Shown piece by piece: positions 1 to 11,307 of a stretch of DNA of 64,000 nucleotides. Position 1 is the first letter of the stretch; the number at the start of each line of letters is the position of its first letter. Below the pieces are notes generated by a model. The model did not search any database, was not told where the DNA came from, and saw only the letters and a program-made list of their open reading frames with translations. Both the position numbers and the translations under genes were made by a program. Source of the DNA: Azolla caroliniana (taxonomy: Eukaryota; Polypodiophyta); the NCBI GenBank assembly GCA_043228905.1, contig JBHGNT010000009.1:9176001-9240000 (forward strand). Direction: 5' to 3'.

Positions 1-127
1 TAAATATTAAAAAAGAACCCAAAATGCACATCTAACATTCAAAATGATTAGAAAGTCTTCGTTGACAAATGTTTCTCCCTTGATTTTCCCTCCTCTTCAA
101 TATGTCCTAAAAAATGCTTACCCATAT

Positions 128-345
128 AATTACAACTTATAAACTCCTAAGAAACTAGAGTTTGAAGATTGAAATTACAACTCAAACAATAAATATTAAC
201 TAACATTTTCATCCATTTTAGTTTAAGAATTTAAGTAATTACAACTTATAGACTCCTAAGAAACTAGAGTTTGAAGATTGAAATTACAACTCAAACAATA
301 AATATTAACTAACATTTTCATCAATTTTAGTTTAAGAATTTAAGT
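128..345. repeat. 109-bp tandem duplication, two copies
   Basis: Copy 1 is about 128-236 and copy 2 about 237-345, offset exactly 109 bp. The copies differ at only a few bases (for example ATAAACTCC against ATAGACTCC, and CATCCATTT against CATCAATTT). Neither contains a gene. Confidence 0.9.
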
Positions 346-1660
346 GCATTATTGACCTTACTAGTGAAATTCAAGTTTACGAGTTTAGTGCATTTTTATA
401 AGTAGTTAAAAATATTTGTATTAATAGCAAAAACTATGGTTGCATTGTTTTATAATGCCTCGATGATGTTATTTGTTTACTATAGAGCCTATATGAAGTT
501 GCTTGATGATATTATTATAGAGGTTGGATGATCTTGTTATTCTTGTAGTAACCATATTTTTGGTGTTGGTCTTCTTGGAAAATCATATTTAATCCTAGAT
601 TGTAAATGCCGCTATTAAAGTGTGGTATATATATTTTAAATGAACTTAAAATAATATAGTATCTTGACAAATAATAGCCTCATTGTAATTGCAACCACTT
701 AGGAATATACTATTATTTTTGAAAATGACTCAACTATTTAACATACTATATGCAAAACACGTATTTTTATATATTTAACAAATAACATAAACTTATTTAA
801 AGTACTTTTAGTTTTGGAGGTACTTATCCAATAGTAATACATTAAAGACATATGGTACCCATCAGGGCAAAAATTTGACGGGTGTCATGCCCGTCAAAGG
901 CCCTTTTGCTTGTCAAAAACCTACACTTAATAAAAATGCTTGTCAAGTGACATACAATGTTTCAATTTTCATTTTCATGTGAAAAGCCCCTAAAATTTAT
1001 ACATGTCAAATGACATACTAAAATTCTATTTTCCATGTCATATATATTATATATATGATACATATTGTCATATAAATATATTTATATACTATCAAGTGTG
1101 TATAATAATATATTTATATTATATGTTTTTTTTTATAACATGCTTAAAATAATATCATCATCATGTAATAAATTTTAAATTTGATTGAAATTTTAAAAAG
1201 TAACATTTATTAAATACTCTAAGTGTAAACTCTAGGTTTGATTTTAATGTTTTAAGTTTTAAGTTAAACCTTAATTTTTTACTAACCTTTTTTTTCAATA
1301 AAAAAACCTTTTTCAGCAAAACAATAACCATGTTTTTCTCAAAATAACCACTTTTTTTCCAAAAAAAACCTTTGTTTTTTCCAAAAAAAAAACTTTTCTT
1401 CATACTTAATAGTAAAAAATTAACACGATATTTATTTTATGTATATTCATTATCTTTGTGAGGTAATTATGCTAATTTGTGTATATTTGTGTTATAGTAA
1501 TGACATCTATAACAATGTAGCATTATAGAGAGCTTTTCATTTTTTAAATTTGTATATCAAATGACATGTTAGTTTTTGCAATCTTATGTCATATGACATA
1601 CATCTTTAAAAAATGCTTGTCAAAAAACTTTGATACTAACCCATCAAATTTAGGCCTTGG

Positions 1661-1684
1661 TTTAGGGTTTAGGGTTTAGGGTTT
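1661..1684 (+). repeat. interstitial telomere-like repeat (TTTAGGG)3
   Basis: Three consecutive copies of the plant telomere unit TTTAGGG followed by TTT. Such short arrays are common inside plant chromosomes (telo-box motifs or repair scars). It does not imply a chromosome end. Confidence 0.85.
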
Positions 1685-2039
1685 GTACATAACGTACTAA
1701 CAACTATCGTAGTCAAACATATTGGAATTTCTTTTTGAAAAGAAAACATATTGGAATTTCAAGCTTTATTGTACAACATGTGTGACTACAGAAATGGTGG
1801 GTGCATGTGTATGATCTAAAATCCACTCACTCTCTTACCATAACATTGTAGTCCTAGAGATATAAGTCCCTTTTATAGTTCATGTAAAGGATATGTATAT
1901 GTATTTTACCTAAATTATGTTGACAATGAGAGATAATGTTAGTAAGTACAATGAGAGATTATGTATTTAGTAAGTAGATAATGTTATATATTGAAGGAAC
2001 CCCCTCCCCTCCCCCTTGTAAAGTGTTGGTTCATCCAAC

Positions 2040-2362
2040 TCACTATGGTTTTATTGCAAGTGGAAATATTTTGCACAATGTATTGAATGTTCAAATGACT
2101 TTAGATTATGCCTACCATACAAATGAGATAATGGTTATAGTGCAATTGGATTTGGAAAAACCACATGATTGTGTTAATTGGTCTTTTCACGTAGGAGAGA
2201 TGCATAATATGGGTTTTGGACATCACATGTCAAGAATTAATTTTCTGCTTGGTCGGAACGCAACATCTTGTGTGATGCTTAATGGTAGAGTCCCTCAAAA
2301 AATCAATATCACTAGATCAGTGAGGCAAGGATGCCCACTTAGTTCATTGTTATTTGGTTTTA

Positions 2363-2444
<82 letters not shown>

Positions 2445-2636
2445 AGAGCCCATTCCGTTGGCTTCCATTCAAATGATTGCTTCCATGCGACTTAGCTCAC
2501 ATGCATTGCGATGTGAGACAGGGTGTTGGGGCATAAGTGATGAGAGTGGTCGACTATGCACACTTTGCCCTAAACAAGTTCAAGAGTTTGAGTATCACAC
2601 TTTGATACAATGCTTTGCTTTTGATCATATTTGACC
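2040..2636 (+). pseudogene. LINE-type reverse transcriptase fragment
   Basis: The frame shows the order of motifs of a non-LTR (LINE) reverse transcriptase: a DLEKPHDCVNW segment (family form: DLEKAYD.V.W), MGFGHHM, MLNGRV, then SVRQGCPLSSLLF, a hallmark of LINE RT domain 4. Directly after this the frame runs into a long CT tract and resumes with CETGCWG...CTLCPK...YHTLIQC, which resembles the cysteine/histidine RT-associated zinc-binding domain found C-terminal of plant LINE RTs. The catalytic YADD region is missing, so most of the RT has been lost or replaced by the microsatellite. It is a dead fragment without recognisable ends. Confidence 0.7.
2367..2440. repeat. (TC)37 microsatellite
   Basis: An uninterrupted TC dinucleotide run of 74 bp inside the LINE fragment. 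It stays in frame as Ser-Leu repeats, so the surrounding open frame is fortuitous. It sits where the catalytic part of the reverse transcriptase should be. Confidence 0.97.
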
Positions 2637-2640
2637 ATGC

Positions 2641-3786
2641 TTTCCACACATCTTCGACCAAGCCCAATCCTTGCACGAATTTCTCTGACAACCACAATGT
2701 GCACTCTCGATTGCAACATTTATCGGTAAAGTTCTTGAACATCGAGAGTCGCTACTCACTTTCACACATATCACGTGAAATGTAATATTTTTGGTCTCAT
2801 AGGTCACATTTGACCTCTGAATACGATAATATAGTATATCTGTCTATCTATCTATCACACACACCCACATTATCATTTGATATTTAGAATGATAGTCATA
2901 AGAAATCGGCTGCAAAACCTATAGCTCATATTAGAGAATCTAAGAAAGCCTCATTAGAAACAAATGAACCAGGGGCACAATCAAGTGCGATTTGAGCGAA
3001 ATGGAAACTTTAAGCACAACAAAGTTGTGAAATTGATGTATGTAGTGGGGACATGGTCTCTAACTCACCTATTATGTATTTGATGAATCAAGAAAAGAAT
3101 GTCGAAAGTCTAGATATACAAAGAAGGGTATGGAAATACCCGAATCCCTCACAAAGGTCATAGGTGAATTCGTTAGTATACATTATGGTATGTCAAATGT
3201 GAATATGAAAATAGGGCCATTGACTTATTCTTTTGGAATTGCAATGAATAACCAAAGATCATGAGGCAACTACAATGTACACTCTTTAATATGATTGAAA
3301 GATCCAAAACAATGAAGAGGACCAGGAATGACATGTTTGATTAAGATAAAATTAGAGAAATATGTGTTGATCATAAAAAATGATGAAAATTTATTTTACA
3401 TATGACTTAAAATAGAAATGCCAAATGAATACCCTACCCACTTTTGTACTTGGATGCTACATTCCTCATCATATGCTTGTTTGGATAAAGGTAAACTCTT
3501 TGCCAATCTAGAACATGATATTGCTTATTTCAAAGTTAAGAGGAAGTTATTGTCTTTAGTGAATAAATGCTCGTACTAGAATTATGCAACTTGATGCATA
3601 ACAACCTTTCATGCTACGTTGTCGTGATGTTTCCGACACATACTGTGAAACCACCTCGGATATGAAATAAAATAATAGTTCAAATATTGTTTATGAGAAA
3701 ATATGATGCCAATACGTTTGATGCAAAGATGTCTAAGAATAAAGTGTGAGATGAAAGGTTCAAGTATCAAAGAAAGAAGGAACTTA
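2641..3786. other. unassigned low-complexity and relic DNA
   Basis: No open frame of note. A short TCTA/CA microsatellite lies at 2839-2865. The remainder has scattered stop codons in all frames and looks like decayed repeat sequence. It is the left target flank of element A, so it and 20594 onward were once contiguous. Confidence 0.5.
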
Positions 3787-3791
3787 AAGGG

Positions 3792-4060
3792 TGTTGAGAT
3801 CGAATCCGGCCACAACCGGTTTGTACTCTAGCATATGCTAGTACAAAGATTTGAACAAACAAGAAAAACAAGAAGCAGAAATACACGAGTACAGTGACAA
3901 AAGATGTTTTACATGGAAAACCCTAACAAGGAAAAACCACGGGAATCCATAGACTCCAAACTATCTCACTATGCAAAAGGAAATACATAGAGACTCCCAA
4001 GCAACAACCTTGGGCTCGTCTTCTTCGCGGGATGACGGGTAGAACAGAGATGCAACAACA

Positions 4061-4100
<40 letters not shown>

Positions 4101-4377
4101 TACAACAACATGAATGTTATATCTAACCTTTTGCCCTAGTTATATTTATACTTATATAACTTAGGGCTATTTACAAATCTGGTCTAAATAGGTGCAACGC
4201 TAAACCTATTTACATATGTGGCTTCTTCTGGATGCCTATCCGGATTTGATCCGGATACCGATCTGGTTACTGATCCGTATCCGGATCCAGATCCAGATCC
4301 GGTCTCTCTTTTCCTTCGGATCCTGTTGATTTGGCTCGTGCTCTCCTTCCCATCCAGAGGGACCTTGTTTCCCAACA
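3792..4377 (-). repeat. 3' LTR of element A
   Basis: 586 bp, matching 20004-20588. On the element's strand it begins TGTTGGGAAACAAGG and ends CGATCTCAACA. It contains a CT tract at about 4062-4098, longer than in the other copy, and a motif shared with LTRs of D, J and L (CATCC.GAGGGACC on the plus strand near the terminus). Confidence 0.95.
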
Positions 4378-4395
4378 AACTCCCCCTTCACTCCG
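4378..4395 (-). other. polypurine tract of element A
   Basis: Reads GGAGTGAAGGGGGAGTT on the minus strand, immediately before the 3' LTR: the plus-strand DNA primer site of LTR elements. Element D has the same tract at about 40080-40097. Confidence 0.85.
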
Positions 4396-5960
4396 GCATG
4401 GGGTTGTTCGTCAACCTGACCCGACTTTGACACATGTCGCACCTTTTCGCCGACATCACCTTTGTCAACATGTCTGACCCGATCTCTGATGTGTGCACCT
4501 TCACTAGAGCAAACTCCTTTTCTTCTAGCCTCTCTCTAAGCAAATGGTATCTCTGTTGGATATGCTTAGTCCACGAGTGGTAGGCAAAATTCTTCGCAAG
4601 GTGGATGACACTTTGGTTGTCGCAGTAGAGTCCAAATTCTTCTTGTTGAATCCCCAACTCTCTGATGAACTCCTTCATCTGGATGATCTACTTGCCAACT
4701 TCAGCTACGACCATATACTCGGCTTCCGTGGTCGACAACGCCACGACCTTTTGCAACCTCGACTACCACGAGACGGTTGCCCCTACATAAGTCATTACAT
4801 ACCCCGACGAGGACCGGCTGGTGTCTACATCAGCTGACATGTTGGAGTTGGTAAAACCTTCTAGTATGGTATTACCTAAGTCAAATCGGAGGCACACGGT
4901 CGAGGTGCCTTTCAAGTACCGAAGTATCCACTTGACAGTTGCCCAGTGCTCTTTGTCAGGATTGTTCATGAATCGATTGGCGACTCCAACTGCATAACCT
5001 ATGTCTGGCCTGGTGCAGACCATCGCATACATAAGGCTTCCGACTACTGAGGCATGGGGTACCGTCATCATCTCAGCCTTTTCTGCCTTCATCTTTGGAC
5101 TTTGTCTCCCGGAAAACTTGATGTTTGTTGGTAGTGTCGACCCGACCGGCTTCACGTTTTGCATGTTGAACCTTTGGAGCACCTTTGTCACATAGTTCTC
5201 TTGTGACAGCCACAATAACTTCTTTGTCCAGTCTCGTACAATGTGCATTCCGAGCATCTGACTTGTTGGACCCATGCCCTTCATTGAGAATGACTTGCTT
5301 AAGGCCTTCTTCAACATTCGGATCTTTATATGGTCTCGTCCGACTATCAGCATGTCGTCCACGTACAGCAGGAGAATGAGGAAATCTCCTCCGTCAAACC
5401 TCTTCACAAACACGCAATGGTTAGCCTGCGTCTTGTGGTACCCTTGGTTGGCCATGAAGGATTCGAACTTCCGGTACCACTAATGTGGAGCCTGCTTCTG
5501 ACCGTAAAGGCTCTTCCTCAACCGTCACACCAAGTTCTCCTTTCCTTTCTTGATGAATCCTTCCGGTTGCTACATATAGATTTCTTCTTCGAGCTCTCCA
5601 TTCAGAAAGACCGTCTTCACATCCAACTACTTGACTTCAAGGTCCATGTTGGCTGCTATGCTCAACATTGTTCGGATGAATGTCATCTTCACTACTAGGG
5701 CAAATATTTCATCGAAATCGACACCCTTCTTCTGCTGAAAACTCTTTACAACAATTCGTGCTTTGTATCTGGGTGGATTCCCTAAATCTCCCAACTTCAA
5801 TTTGTATACCCACTTCTTCTGGAGTGCCCTCTTTCCTTTCGGAAACTTGATCACTTCGTATGTGTGGTTCTGATGCAATGAATCCATCTCCTCTTGCATG
5901 GCTCATAACCACTCTCGATTCTGGGTATTGATCTTTGCTTCCTCAAAGATCTCTGGCTCC
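4390..5960 (-). pseudogene. element A reverse transcriptase-RNase H (broken)
   Basis: Minus strand, in order from 5960 downward: RT N-terminus (KKWVYKLK, YKARIVVKSFQQKKGVDFDEIF), a broken central part, the catalytic LLYVDDMLIVG box (near 5340), QMLGMHI, SLMYAMVCTRPDIGYAVG, then RNase H with YCDNQSVIHLAKN and SDMLTKV near the 3' end. Frame shifts separate 5627-5899, 4763-5455 and 4388-4678. The order identifies Ty1/copia pol. At 5965 the sequence is cut by element B; compared with element D, roughly 275 bp of the integrase-RT linker is missing at this junction. Confidence 0.9.
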
Positions 5961-5964
5961 CCCT

Positions 5965-6400
5965 CGTCAAACCAAGAGAGAAGATAGAGTGACAGAAGAA
6001 AGATATAAAGAGATCACAAGAAGAGAGGAATGAAATGATAAGAGAAGAATGAATGTATTAAAGTAGAATGAGAATCGATACAAGATAGGCGATGAGAGCT
6101 TAAGACTGGTGTTGATTCGAATTGATTTGAGAATACATGTATGCCCCTATTTATAGGTTCCTATAGAATAGCCTAGAGATTTATATAATGTTCTAGAATG
6201 TTCTAGACCAAGAATATTCTAAGATGCTCTATGATATTCTAGAATGTTCCAGAGTATTTACAATAATCAGTGTATTACGGAAGTAGCTTTTATTATCTTA
6301 TATGATCATAAGCTATCTTAATGGTTGGGTTTTTGATTATGTATTACAAGGTCTTGGGTTCAAGCCCAGGTGAAACCATGATGTTTATGTATTCATGACA
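5965..6400 (-). repeat. 3' LTR of element B
   Basis: About 436 bp, ending TTCATGACA on the plus strand, matching 17116-17553. Its outer edge reads CGTCAAACCAAG where the other copy reads TGTCAGAACCAAG, so the first bases are altered or lost. A tRNA-like pol III promoter motif lies at about 6313-6367 (see separate entry). Confidence 0.93.
6313..6367 (+). promoter_or_regulatory. tRNA-like A/B-box motif in LTR B
   Basis: TAATGGTTGGG (A-box-like) is followed about 35 bp later by GGTTCAAGCCC, an excellent match to the pol III B box GGTTCRANNCC. The same pair occurs in the other LTR copy at 17470-17520. The layout resembles the head of a tRNA-derived SINE, on the strand opposite to the element. 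Whether it is a captured SINE or part of the ancestral LTR cannot be told here. Confidence 0.5.
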
Positions 6401-6546
6401 CTATCTCCCCATCGAGAACGACGACTGGAAGTCGACGTCAACAATGTAGGGCCCAGTTTGTTTGGATAGCGGCGATGGAAGTCGTCGACAATAGCTTGAG
6501 CATTAGAAACATTATTGACGGGTTCCCAAGTGCAATCACTCGCAGG

Positions 6547-6732
6547 TTAGCCTACCCAATCAACCAGATAGAGCTCATTACGCACAATTTTAGAATCAAG
6601 AATAGCAGCTACCTCATATTCTGGGCCGTCAGCAAGTTGGACAGAGGGCCAAGGTGGCACGACTCGATTAGTAATGGAAGAGGTGCGACAAGGTTCCAAA
6701 AGAGAACTATGAAAGACTGGGTGAAGCCGCAT
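6547..6732 (-). pseudogene. element B integrase C-terminus / chromodomain-like end
   Basis: The minus-strand frame has HPVFHSSLLEPC followed by PEYEVAAILDSKIVRNELYLVDWVG. These match the family pattern HVSLL..Y and EYEVE.ILD.R...G...YLVKWKGY at the C-terminus of plant chromoviral (Ty3/gypsy) integrases, where a chromodomain-like module guides integration. The final W.GY part is cut short. Position nearest the 3' LTR agrees with the expected gene order. Confidence 0.75.
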
Positions 6733-7800
6733 GTGTGCTGGAAGATTAAGACGAAAGGTTGCATCATTAATCTACGCCGTGATGAGAAAAGGACCTAAGC
6801 GCTGATAATCGAGTTTCTCATAGGGTTGTGTAGTCTTGATATGACGACGAAGCAACCATACTCAGTCACCAACCTTAAAAGGAGACTTAAGACAATGGCG
6901 ATCGACATTAGTCTTATGTTGTGCTTGAGGTGTCTGAAGATGTGAAGGTAACGCTAACTCGATCCGGTGTAGTCGATGAAGGTGATACTCAACACTAGGG
7001 TTTCATGCGACCTCAGGAAGATCTAGGATACACCATCGAGGATGGTTGCCGGTGTAGGAAAGGAAAGGTGTAACCTTGGTTGAAGAGTGTACTATGTTAT
7101 TGTATACAAACTCAGCAAGATGTAAAATATTACTGGACAATCATCTTGTTGATAACTAATGAAGCAACGAAGATGCTCGAGCATTTGATTTGTGCGCTCA
7201 GTTTGTCTGTCAGTTTGAGGATGATAAGCCAAAGAGAGTTTGCAAGAGATTTTGAGGCCTACCCATAGGTGCTTCCAAAAGTGAGAGATAAATTGATGAC
7301 CACGATCGCTACTTATATTGTCTGGAAGACCATGATGTCAAAACACTTCACACATAATGAGATATGCGGTTTCTTGACTATTGATGCTCTTTACACATGG
7401 TAAAAAATGTGTCATCTTGGTAAATCGATCAACTACTGTTAAAATAGTATCAAATCCTTTTGAAGGTGGCAGATCCATAATGAAATCCATAGAAATAGAC
7501 TGCCATGACTTAGTTGGAGGCGGTAATGGTTGTAGCAAGCCATAAGGATGATATTTGGGTATTTTGGCTCGACAACAGGTGTCACATGTACGAACATAAT
7601 CTTCGACAAAGTTTTGCAAATGAGGCCACCAAAACGAGCACTTCACTAACTCCATGGTCTTGGCAATACCAAAATCTCCAGCCAAAGGGGCATCATGACA
7701 ATGCTCCAATACTTGAAGGCAGGGTGATCCATCAGGGACGTAAAGGAGATTCTTGTAAAAGAGTAAGCCATCTTGCCATTTGAATTCCTAATAGTGTTGA
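6733..7800 (-). pseudogene. element B integrase (broken)
   Basis: 7338-7709 carries the integrase N-terminal zinc-binding region and start of the catalytic core: CHDAPLAGDFGIAKTMELVK, FWWP, then CDTCCRAK and the first catalytic aspartate in SMDFIMDLPPS, followed by DTILTVVDRFTKMTHFLPC. These are typical of Ty3/gypsy integrases (H-H-C-C zinc finger, then D..D..E). The remainder to 6733 is degenerate, with stops in all frames; the second D and the E are not in an open frame. Confidence 0.88.
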
Positions 7801-7802
7801 GA

Positions 7803-9220
7803 TTACCCTTGCAATGTGGAGCAAGATGCATGGCTTGGACTAATGTGGGCTAAGACATCCTTAGCGAAATCATTAGAGTGAAGTCGTTGCCGAATAATAT
7901 CCACAAGGCTTGATTCAAGCGGTGTGGCATAAACTGTTGTTGCTTGTAGCTTTGATGGTCCTAGGAGAATTTGCTTTTGATTGTCGAAGGCCGGATCTCC
8001 AAGCCGAAGTGCGAGATATGATCGTCGAGACAGAGCATCTGCTTTCCCTTGTTGTTTCCCAGGGCAGAAAATGATCTTGAAATCAAAACGAGTTAGAAAT
8101 TGTGCCCACCAAGCTTGTCTCCTATTTAACACTCGGGCCGTTTGAAAATACGTAAGATTTTTGTGATCACTATAAATGATGATTTGATGATGCGATCCTT
8201 CCAAAAAATGTCGCCATTGCTCGAAAGAGTCGACCACAACTAATAAATCCTTGTCGTGCACCTCGTAGTTTATCTCTGTAGTAGTAAATTTTCGCGAGTG
8301 AAACGCGATTGGATGGGACTGCCCATCCTTGCCTAGTTGTGATGGGATACTCCCCAATGCAAAGTCTGACGCATCCGCCTCAATAGTAAATGTCTTTTCG
8401 GGATCAATATGTGCTAAGATAGGAGCTAATGTGAATGCTTTTTTTAGCTGAGTAAAGGTCGTGTCTGCTTCGTCAGTCCAAACAAACACTTGATCTTTCT
8501 TGGTGAGTTGGGTGAGAGGCAACACGATCTTTAAATAATTCCATATGAATTTGCGATAGAAGTTAGCAAATCCGAGGAAACATTGGACGTCTCGAACAGA
8601 ACGTGGGGGTTGCCATTCCAATATTGTTTTGACTTTTGTTGGATCCATGAAGATACCCTTCGATGAAATAGTATAACCCAAGAAGTCGATTTGTTTGCTG
8701 TCAAAACTGCACTTCGCAAGTTTCGCATACAAACCATACTTTCTTAACCGTTCAAGTACTTCCTGGACATGTATATCATGCTCCTCCTGTGTTTTCGAGT
8801 AAATTGGCAAATCATCTAAATAGATTATGAGAAAGATATCCAAAAAATCTCGGAAAATGTCATTTGTCATACGTTGGAAAACTACGGGTATATTTGTGAG
8901 CCCGAAAGGCATGACAAAAAATATGGGCGCACTGGTTGGAGACTTTGAATGTCGAATGAACCCATGTGCAAGATTCTCCTCGATGTATTCTCGAAGAACC
9001 TCAAGCTCAGTTGATGATAGATTGTAGATCGGACCCCACGGTGGCTCTTTTCCTGGTTGAAGATCAATGGGACAGTCGTACGGTCGATGCTTTGGAAGTA
9101 CACTAGCTTTAACTTTTTAAAAGACATCAGCATATTCTTGATATTTTTTGGGAATTTGGATGTTTGAATTCCCTTGAGTGGCACTAGAAGGTGTCACTGA
9201 TACTGCAAATAAGAAAAGTT
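7803..9220 (-). pseudogene. element B reverse transcriptase-RNase H (broken)
   Basis: A 369-residue open stretch (7803-8912) starts at MPFGLTN, the conserved RT finger-palm junction, and includes the catalytic box IIYLDDLPIYS, CSFDSKQIDFLGYTIS, FLGFANFYRKFI, and the RNase H domain with IEADASDFALG, HDKDLLVVV and SDHKNLTYF, ending in a GKADALSRR linker. Upstream, 8912-9220 encodes the RT N-terminus (KYQEYADVF, then a TAA stop, then RPYDCPI and IYNLS fragments) across several frames. It is interrupted at 9221 by element C; the protease continues at 15480. Confidence 0.92.
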
Positions 9221-9225
9221 CCTCC

Positions 9226-9681
9226 TGTAAAGAATCAATGGTGATTCTTGTGTAGCAGAAGAGATGTGTGTTATGTGTATGTGTGAGAGGAAAGAGGAGA
9301 GGAGAGAAACACAAGATGGATAAGAGACAAAATGAAGTAATCAAGAAGAAGGAGATGTATATTAGCAAGGAGAATATGATAAATGAAACTGTAGCATTAC
9401 AAGGAGTCACAACCGACTTAGTATGAAGTATGAGGAGGGTGCTTTATATAGAGTCACCCTCTCTCTTCATTAACTTACAACAACCATTGTCTCTCTCGGG
9501 GAATATGAAGACTCGTAGTCATGGGGAATATGTAACTCATTAGTTATGTGTCATAGAATATGATTCTATGACACATAGTGAATGTATAGAGAGTAGTGGT
9601 GTGACTCTTGACCTTTGAGTAATCATAGATTCTCAAAAGGTGTGTTCACACGTTGTGCTATGCTGAGCTTGATTCTCAACA
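9226..9681 (-). repeat. 3' LTR of element C
   Basis: 456 bp, nearly identical to 14877-15333. On the plus strand it runs TGTAAAGAATC...GATTCTCAACA. A 96-bp piece of the same LTR family recurs at 36264-36359. Confidence 0.95.
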
Positions 9682-9827
9682 CGCCCCCTCAAGCTCAACT
9701 CGGGTTGGTTCCTTTCGATTGATGTCTGCTTCGGTTGGTATCCGGTTCGGACGATATTCGGTGTCCGCTTCGGCTCGTACCCGGTTCGGACGGTATCCGG
9801 TTCTCACTTGTACTCCCCCTCAAGCTT
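9682..9827 (-). other. paired polypurine tracts and tail of element C
   Basis: Minus strand: one tract AAGCTTGAGGGGGAG lies at 9813-9827, directly at the end of the RNase H frame (SLRG), and a second, AGCTTGAGGGGGCG, at 9682-9695 abutting the LTR. Between them lies about 115 bp encoding a short serine/arginine-rich tail. In related copia elements a single tract normally touches the LTR. The second tract is therefore the functional one by position, and the first looks like a displaced ancestral tract. Confidence 0.75.
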
Positions 9828-11307
9828 GGCAAGTCAGGGATCATCAATCCAAGGTCTGACATGAATTGCCGAAGCTTGTCGGCTCCTAAGGCCTTCATGA
9901 AGATGTCAGCCGTCTGAAGATTTGTGTTGATGTGTTGAAGGTCGACATCTCCGGCCTATACGCGCTCTCGAATGAAGTGATAGTGCACTTCAATATGCTT
10001 TGTGTGTGCGTGGAACACCGAGTTCTGAGCCAGATATATATTGCTCATGTTGTCGCAGTAAAGGGGAGTCGGATCCTTGATGGGAACGCCCAGATCCTTC
10101 AAAATCCTCTTGAGCCATGCGGCTTCACATGCAGCTACAGTTGCGCCCCTGTATTCTGCCTCTGTACTCGAAAGAGCGATGGTAGGCTGCTTCTTGCTAC
10201 TCCACGAAATCGCTCCGTTGCCGAGGGAGAAGACAAATCCAGAGGTCGATCGTTGATCGGCTTTGTAGCCAGCCCAGTTCGCGTCTGTGTACCCTTTGAG
10301 TCGTATTGGTGTGGCTGATGCGTAGAGAACGCTTTAATCCATTGTGCCGCTCACATATCGTAATACTCTCTTAGCGCAATACAAGTGAATGTCGCGTGGT
10401 TTTTGCATGAATGTGCTGACGAGTCCGACTGGATAGCTAAGGTCGGGTCGAGTGATCGTGAGATAGATGAGGCTCCCGATCAATTGACGATATTGGGTCG
10501 GCTCGCACTCATCTGTGCCGAAGTCAGCATCTAGTTTGAGGTTTCGATCGAGAGGCGTAGCGACCGATTTGCACTCTGTCATCTGGAACTTGTATAACAA
10601 GTTGAGAATGTAATGCCGTTGAGAGATCATAATGCCAGACGGAATCCGAATTACTTCGATGCCCAAGAAGTAATGGAGCTCCTTCATGTCCGCATCTCGA
10701 ATTTTCCGAAGAGGAGGGACTTGACCTTGTTGATGTCGACTAGACTTTCACCTCCAATGACCAGATCATCCACGTATAGGATGATGAAAATTAAGCTTCT
10801 AGAGTCATGTCGTACGTAGAGGGAGTTGTCGAATTTCGACATTCGAAAGCCGATTTGATGAAGATATTGCGTAATCTTCGAATGCCAAGCACGCAGTGCT
10901 TGCTTGAGGCCGTAGAGAGACTTCTTGAGTTGGCATACGGCTTTTGGATGAATGCACGATTTGAAGCTGGGTGGTTGTACCATGTACACCTCCTCGTCTA
11001 ATTCGCCTTGAAGAACGGCGTTCTTGACGTCCATTTGGTGGAGGTGCCACCCTTTTGCCACTACAAGTGCGATCACGGTCCGCACCGTCGTCATCTTTGC
11101 CACCAGGGCAAAGGTCTCTTCGTAGTCGAAGCCATGTGTTTGTGTATATCCTTTCGCTACGAGTCGAGCTTTGCAGCGGTTGATGGAGCCGTCGGCATTA
11201 TACTTCACCTTGTAAATCCATCTACATCCGATCGCCTTCCTGTGTGGTGAGTGGGGAACGATATCCCATGTGTCATTCTTGCGTAGTGCGCGCATCTCCT
11301 CGTTCAT
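9815..11307 (-). pseudogene. element C reverse transcriptase-RNase H (broken)
   Basis: 10684-11307 encodes the RT front half: MNEEMRALRKNDTWDIVP, YKARLVAKGY-type segment, WHLHQMDVKNA, YGLKQALRAWH and the catalytic ILYVDDLVIGG box. 10334-10687 continues with ELHYFLGIEVI, SLIYLTITRPDLSYPVG and CAKRVLRYVSGTMD. RNase H follows to about 9825 with YTDANWAGYKAD, ALSSTEAEYRG, YCDNMSNIYLA, KHIEVHYHFIRE and ADIFMKALGADKLRQF. In-frame stops occur after GTMD (near 10334) and near 9955, and one frame change lies at about 10685. Otherwise it is well preserved. Confidence 0.92.

Larger units (their letters stand above)
1..1980. other. AT-rich intergenic DNA, no gene recognised
   Basis: Open frames here are short and low in complexity, for example a lysine/phenylalanine-rich one at 1161-1403 made of A and T runs. 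I see no protein family. The stretch holds a 109-bp tandem duplication, a 9-bp perfect inverted repeat (874-882 and 890-898, 7-nt loop), recurring TGTCAAATGACATAC-like words near 950-1030 and 1555-1620, and a short telomere-type repeat. The recurring words suggest decayed repeats, which I cannot classify. Confidence 0.6.

Noticed and set aside
874-898. Helitron-like terminal hairpin
   Set aside because: A perfect 9-bp stem is present but no CTRR end follows at the usual distance and no partner end was seen.
1161-1403. 80-residue Lys/Phe-rich frame
   Set aside because: Low-complexity A and T runs; no support.
5001-5698. Plus-strand frames opposite element A RT
   Set aside because: Shadow frames of the minus-strand RT.
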